64,000 nt of DNA from assembly GCA_003254885.1 (NCBI GenBank), contig QANT01000438.1, positions 1 through 64,000 of the forward strand, given 5' to 3'. Position 1 is the stretch's first letter; every line of letters starts with the position of its first letter. The position numbers and the translations under genes were made by a program. This document shows positions 59,688 through 64,000 of the stretch, piece after piece. This DNA is from Purshia tridentata (lineage: Eukaryota > Streptophyta > Magnoliopsida > Rosales > Rosaceae). The notes under the pieces are model-generated. The model was not told where the DNA came from. It saw only the letters and a list, made by a program, of their open reading frames with translations, and ran no database searches.

Positions 59688-60139
59688 TTGTCAAAAGGTG
59701 ATGAACCTAAACTAGAAAAAGAGCCACAGAAAACCACCCTATTGAGGCAATAAGAACTAGAAGCCTGTGTTAGTGTTTGGTTGTTTCACATTGGTCAGTG
59801 AGATATTGAGAGGTTGGGCATCTTTTCTTAAATAATTTGAGAGAGTGAGTCAGTAAGTGAGAGAGTGAGAGAGAGAAATGTGACTATGGGTAATGTATAT
59901 ATTTTCGTTTGAAAAAGCTTGAAAGCCTATAAATGCATAGCACCAGTTATTAGGCACTGAGCAGAATACCTATATATTAGCTTTTCTGAAATCGCCCTTT
60001 CCTACATTGGAACCAATCTTTCCAGCACAATCAATGTTATTGTACCATTCTACACTCGAATCAAATCTATCAGTACTCTTCCTTTCATATTCAACAACAT
60101 CTAATTCGTGTTTTTCCATAAAAAAGTATAGAGGTCCTC
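59688..60139. other. Convergent 3' untranslated regions
   Basis: The FPP gene (plus) and the WSD1-like gene (minus) end toward each other across 452 bp. The GA-repeat stretch near 59845-59880 belongs to the FPP 3' UTR side. No gene is present between them. Confidence 0.6.
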
Positions 60140-62231
60140 CTAGTTTTTAATGATAGCTGCAGCTGCTTCCTTCATATCAAGCAAGGCCTCCTCAAAGCAA
60201 TTTGCCAGAAATGCCGGGTCAGGGATGATATCTTTGGCCACCAAAATTTGCATGTCTGCCCTTTCAGCATAGCTCACCATGTGCATTGTGAGTGCCTGCA
60301 CATTACCAACCATCAAAAAATTCATGTTACACATATATTTCTGATCTGCTCTATTTGACTATTCAGAACGCCGTGAGAAATTTTAAGTGTTGGGCTGTAC
60401 ATGGGGCAGGCTTGATGAATTCACTCTTAGGTAAGTTACAGGGTTGCCTCCTAGTGTAATTTCTTCTTGTGGGCCAAGTATGTTGGAGATGGTAAAGCTA
60501 GTATTGCAAACAATCCTGTAATTAAGCAAAGTAGCAACCTGCAGTACAATGCAAAAATAAAGTTAAAACGATCACTATAAAAATTGGAAAATGAATTTTC
60601 TGTTATTTTTCTTATTTGTTCTTCACCTTTGCTCCCAAGTAGGTCATTACAAAATACCCAATTCTGTATGAGAAATGACCCTCTAGAGATTGTTTCTTTC
60701 TGTCGAGCATCACCTTAGCTCTCTTCAGATAATCCAGAGGATCACCACTGCTTTTATGATAATAAATAGGCAGGAGAAGCATGCCAAATTTGTTACCCCA
60801 ACTTGACCCTGAATTGCTTTTCATCAAATCCGATATTTCCTGATCAGATTTGTTCATTTCCATCCCACAACCATAAGTTGAAATTTCAGTAATTTCATAA
60901 GAAAAAGTCAGAGAAACCACAAAAGGTTACAAGCTACAACAAACCTGCAATCCTGGTTGTTCTCTTAGATTCACCATGGCCACCCCTGTAATTCGAAGCC
61001 CCTCAGGCAAAGCTAATTAGAAATTACACAATTGCGTTTAGTCAATTTAGTCATGGTGATTGAATGCCACTGACATTTGATTCAAATGGGGAACTAGCAC
61101 TAAAACCCCAGTTTTCATAATGACCAACAAATTTTACCATTTGGTGTTCTGTGATCTAGGTATCTTGACAGTCCTGATGAAACCACCCCAAAGAGAACAT
61201 CATTGATGGTCTGCATGGTGGCATAAAATTTACAGTCAAAAGACTCGAAACCCCTAATTTTATAATTTTTTACTAAAAACGAAAAAGAAGGTGGGGGGAT
61301 ATTTTCTAAACAAGTTTAAAAAACTATGACAAATGGACCCAAGTCACCCAACCCCAAATATAAATCTTTCTTCAAAAGTAAAAAACTTGGAAAAATCTTC
61401 AATCTTTCAAATAAAACAAAGAGATTTTTTTTCTTCTTCCCAAGTCCAAAACTTTGAATCAATTACCGCATTTGGCACAGCTTCCTTGACGGTCTTCATG
61501 TCCTGAAGGCTAAACCGAGCAGTGGCCAACTGTCTAGGCCAGAGCTCAACCCCATCACCACCAGATAAAACGGTTTTTTGGTCACAAACCCACAAGCTCC
61601 TCATCACGAACTCCACCACAAACACCAAGCTCCACCACACCATGCTCACAAACCCAAGAACCAGAACAACCAACCAAGCTGTCATCCCTCCTCTGCTACC
61701 CCTACTCCTCTTCCCAGAAGCCAGAGTCGGCAGCTTGTCTCCATCGTCAGCTCTCCTGCAGCTCGCCAAGAACATCGACATGAGCGAAATCCCATCTCCC
61801 AAAGCGTGATGAATCCGAAAGATTGCACATTTATGAGGCATTAAGAGGTGGACTTCCCAGAGGGGCTTGTCGCTGCTGAGGCCCGAGCTGGTGGCGAGGT
61901 CGGCCAAGTAATCATTGACAGCGGCTTCGTCGTCGCTTTCGGGTGAAATGGGGTGGTGGAGGACGATAACGTGGCGGTCGAGGTCGATGGTGGGGGTCTT
62001 GTGCCAGCGCTCAAGGCCGTTGGGGTCACGGAGCATGAGGCTGGAGAACCTGGGGTGGGTGAGAAGGACGGAGGCTTTGAACTGCGACTTGAAGGAGTCC
62101 ACGTCGATGGGATTCTTGAAGCTGACGACGCAGTGGATTATTTGGTTCATCTGGGGTTGCAGAAATAGCCGCCCTGCAGGCGTCAGAGGCTCGTCGGAAT
62201 CAATATCAGCCGCCGCCGCCGAAGAACCCAT
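60140..62231 (-). CDS. WSD1: WSD1-like wax ester synthase/diacylglycerol acyltransferase
   Basis: Family members join acyl-CoA to fatty alcohols or diacylglycerol to make wax esters or triacylglycerol at the ER; stem-wax synthesis by Arabidopsis WSD1 is the model. Six minus-strand exons: 61467-62231, 61138-61210, 60945-61012, 60627-60839, 60401-60538 and 60140-60295, giving 470 residues (WSD1 is 481). The acyltransferase motif HHALGDG is at residues 141-147, after the conserved PLWEVHL. A hydrophobic, membrane-spanning stretch follows at about 184-207 (AWLVVLVLGFVSMVWWSLVF). TINDVLFGVVSSGLSRYL and VATLLNYRIVCNTSFTISN then ISNILGPQEEITLGGNPVTY mark the C-terminal DUF1298 part. The start is Met of MGSSAAAAD; an upstream in-frame Met at 62336 is less likely because the 35 residues it adds are unlike the family. 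Exon 5 ends at a GTACAG donor. Confidence 0.93.
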
Positions 62232-63601
62232 GGCGGTTAGAGAGAGAAGCGGAGAGGTGTTTGATATAGGATGTGTTGGTGTGTGTGCGTGTGCCTGTGG
62301 TTTGGGTCGGTACAACTTACAAGTGGTCGTTGCCAACTTGCCATGTTGTGGTTTTGAACATGGTGAAATTAAGTCAGATTTTATTTTATTTTTGTTGATT
62401 TAAAAGTAGATGACGTGGAATGATGAGGACTTCACGTTGAAAATGAGTGAGTACTATGTAATATCATTAATATGTATACATGCTTGTCGTTGAAGCAGGG
62501 AATGTACTGTAGATTATGATGCCCATCTCAATTATTTGTTGGAGGGTTATTTTGTTCATCATAAAAAGGTGTTGATGATAATATTAAGTAATTAATACAT
62601 GTTATTTAAAGAATATATGTTAATTATTTAGTATGGTAATAATACTCACCAATGGTTAGCAAAATATATCTCTTTTTGCTGTTTAACATTTACCTGCAAA
62701 TTTGCATGCATCAAACTATAACCTATATTTATTATTTATTCATATGACTCGTATTGTTCACCTCTTCATTTCTATGTGACAGTTGTTATCAACTGTATAT
62801 CTTTGACATACATGGTTTAATTTCATTGATTTGCATTGAAGATGTTGGGGGCTCACATTCTTTGGCCCCTGACAAACGCCACCCTTCCCTCCTCCCTCCT
62901 TTCCACCCATGCACCTCGTGGTCGGCCCCATCATTCTTCATGGCCACCATTTTCATTTTTACCCAAAAAGTAAAAATGAAATGGGAGTTCATTTTACACG
63001 AAAGCCAGTCTTCTACGAGATTTATTACAAGCCTACCTGCCTAGTAGCAGTAGCTACAGTCCATATAGGCCACCGCCGGCTCACCACCCTTCAAACTGAG
63101 CGCGTGGTTGCGCTTAGTTTGCTGGTTTCATCCCAGCAAATCAAATGATAATTTTGATCAAACTCAGCTGGGTTTGATGCATCGAAAGAACATGAAAGAA
63201 GCAGCAACAGTGCCAGTGGTGAACTCCAGTTTTGAGTGCTGGGTGGGTTTGATGCAATCTATGGGTTTAATTGATATATGGCTGGGATTAATTCACAGTC
63301 GAACTCGCTGTGGGGACCGATAAGAGGTCTATAGGGCAAGTCATAGTACCAATAATAGCAAAAGGCACTTGTATGATTGTATCTATATACGTCACTCTTT
63401 AATTGGTCTCCATACCTAAGCTTTATTTCTTTCCTTTTTTTTTGGTCCATGATGCCGACTATGCTGGTAGGTTTTTAATTTTTCACGTTGGGTACTCTGC
63501 CATCTGCATGATGTAGGCTCATGACTATTCCTCTTCATTGGATCAGTTCTCCTGTTTTATGTGGAATCATGAGAATTGGCCCAAGCCCCAGCTTGAAAAC
63601 T
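62232..63601. other. WSD1-like promoter and intergenic DNA
   Basis: The first few hundred bases are the minus-strand leader and promoter. The remaining DNA has short frames only, and no gene or known element was recognised. Confidence 0.4.
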
Positions 63602-63860
63602 CCATACTTGGCTAAAGCTTCATTGTCAAAAGGTGACGACTCACGAACCTAATTAAACTAGAAAAGAAACCCTATTGATTGGCCAAAAAAAAAACTACCC
63701 TATTAAATGCATTAAGAACTAGAGGCCTCTGTGACTTATTATGATCACTTTTGTTGTTTGGTTGTTGACTTGTTTCACATTGACCAATGAGATACTTCAG
63801 AGTTTGGACATCTTCTCTTAAATAATACTGTGAGTGAGAGAGAGATTTGGCACTGTAAGA
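63602..63860 (+). pseudogene. Duplicated 3' end of the filament-like gene
   Basis: It runs parallel to 59664-59890: TTGGCTAAAGCTTCATTGTCAAAAGGTGA here against TTAGCCAAAGCTTGATTGTCAAAAGGTGA at the FPP stop. Then AACTAGAAAA, ATTAAGAACTAGA, TTTGGTTGTT, GTTTCACATTG, AATGAGATA and TCTTAAATAAT follow in order, ending in GA repeats. Only the last few codons and the 3' UTR are present, so it cannot be a gene. Small indels show it is not recent. Confidence 0.85.
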
Positions 63861-64000
63861 GCATCTCAATAATTTAGTTTAATAGTTCAATTTTGTGAAT
63901 TATTGTCATCTATTGAATTGAATTATAGTATTACTTGTAGTGGTGTAATTCAACGACTTCAACATATCAATAATTCGAAGAGATCTTTAAAGTGACCAAT

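Noticed and set aside
62754-63323. Small frames of 65-96 codons in the WSD1-like upstream region
   Set aside because: No family resemblance, no splice context, and overlapping frames on both strands.
1-64000. CRISPR arrays, operons, riboswitches or prokaryotic-type systems
   Set aside because: None was seen. The repeats found are minisatellites, tandem duplications and transposon ends in a plant nuclear setting.

Overview
This window is nuclear DNA from a dicot plant. The host genes have GT-AG introns, intergenic DNA is AT-rich, and the gene families are plant-specific (MYB-CC/GARP factor, filament-like plant protein, WSD1-type acyltransferase, a plastid-type CBS-domain protein). Protein similarity recalled from memory is closest to rosids, and a Rosaceae such as Prunus is plausible, but the sequence alone does not settle the species. 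Exon borders were placed by eye. For the five complete genes the spliced lengths are all multiples of three with one open frame: 1,293, 1,953, 3,348, 3,141 and 1,413 nt.

Layout. Positions 1-15,000 are a nested graveyard of retroelements: two large solo LTRs of one family in opposite orientation (734-3572 and 9152-12261, each with a perfect 5-bp target duplication), a Ty3/gypsy Tat-type reverse-transcriptase relic, an old gypsy-type ORF1 relic, and an internally deleted Ty1/copia element (7850-14106) that interrupts the ORF1 relic and is itself interrupted by the second solo LTR. A 1.2-kb foldback, Mutator-like element lies at 15775-16969. The first host gene is a PHL2/PHL3-like MYB-CC transcription factor (17693-20043, minus). 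From 20 to 35 kb the DNA is accessory: small foldback elements, a gypsy integrase fragment next to candidate untranslated exons, a copia 3' end relic, a second internally deleted copia element (30111-33727), and tandem duplications. A CBSX-like gene (35106-36518, minus) shows its first four exons, but its C-terminal half is not visible in the window.

From 39 to 62 kb the window is gene-rich: a complete cytosolic poly(A)-binding protein gene (39699-44631, plus) with a decayed copy of its own promoter/leader about 1.4 kb upstream; a SUD1/CER9 (Doa10-type) ER ubiquitin ligase gene (46751-52128, minus); an intron-containing elongator tRNA-Met gene (52544-52628); a filament-like coiled-coil protein gene (55787-59687, plus); and a WSD1-like wax ester synthase/diacylglycerol acyltransferase gene (60140-62231, minus). 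A copy of the filament-protein gene's 3' end lies at 63602-63860.

The genes do not form an operon-like unit. Two of them (SUD1/CER9 and WSD1-like) belong to families that act in cuticular lipid metabolism, and two (PABP, tRNA-Met) serve translation. The features most worth a second look are the duplicated exon-1 splice donor of SUD1, the duplicated PABP leader, the in-frame stop-free intron in PABP RRM4, the tRNA-tail tandem duplication, the possible exonised gypsy fragment at 22.6-25.5 kb, and palindromic arrays shared by the LTRs of two copia families. I saw no clearly new molecular system.
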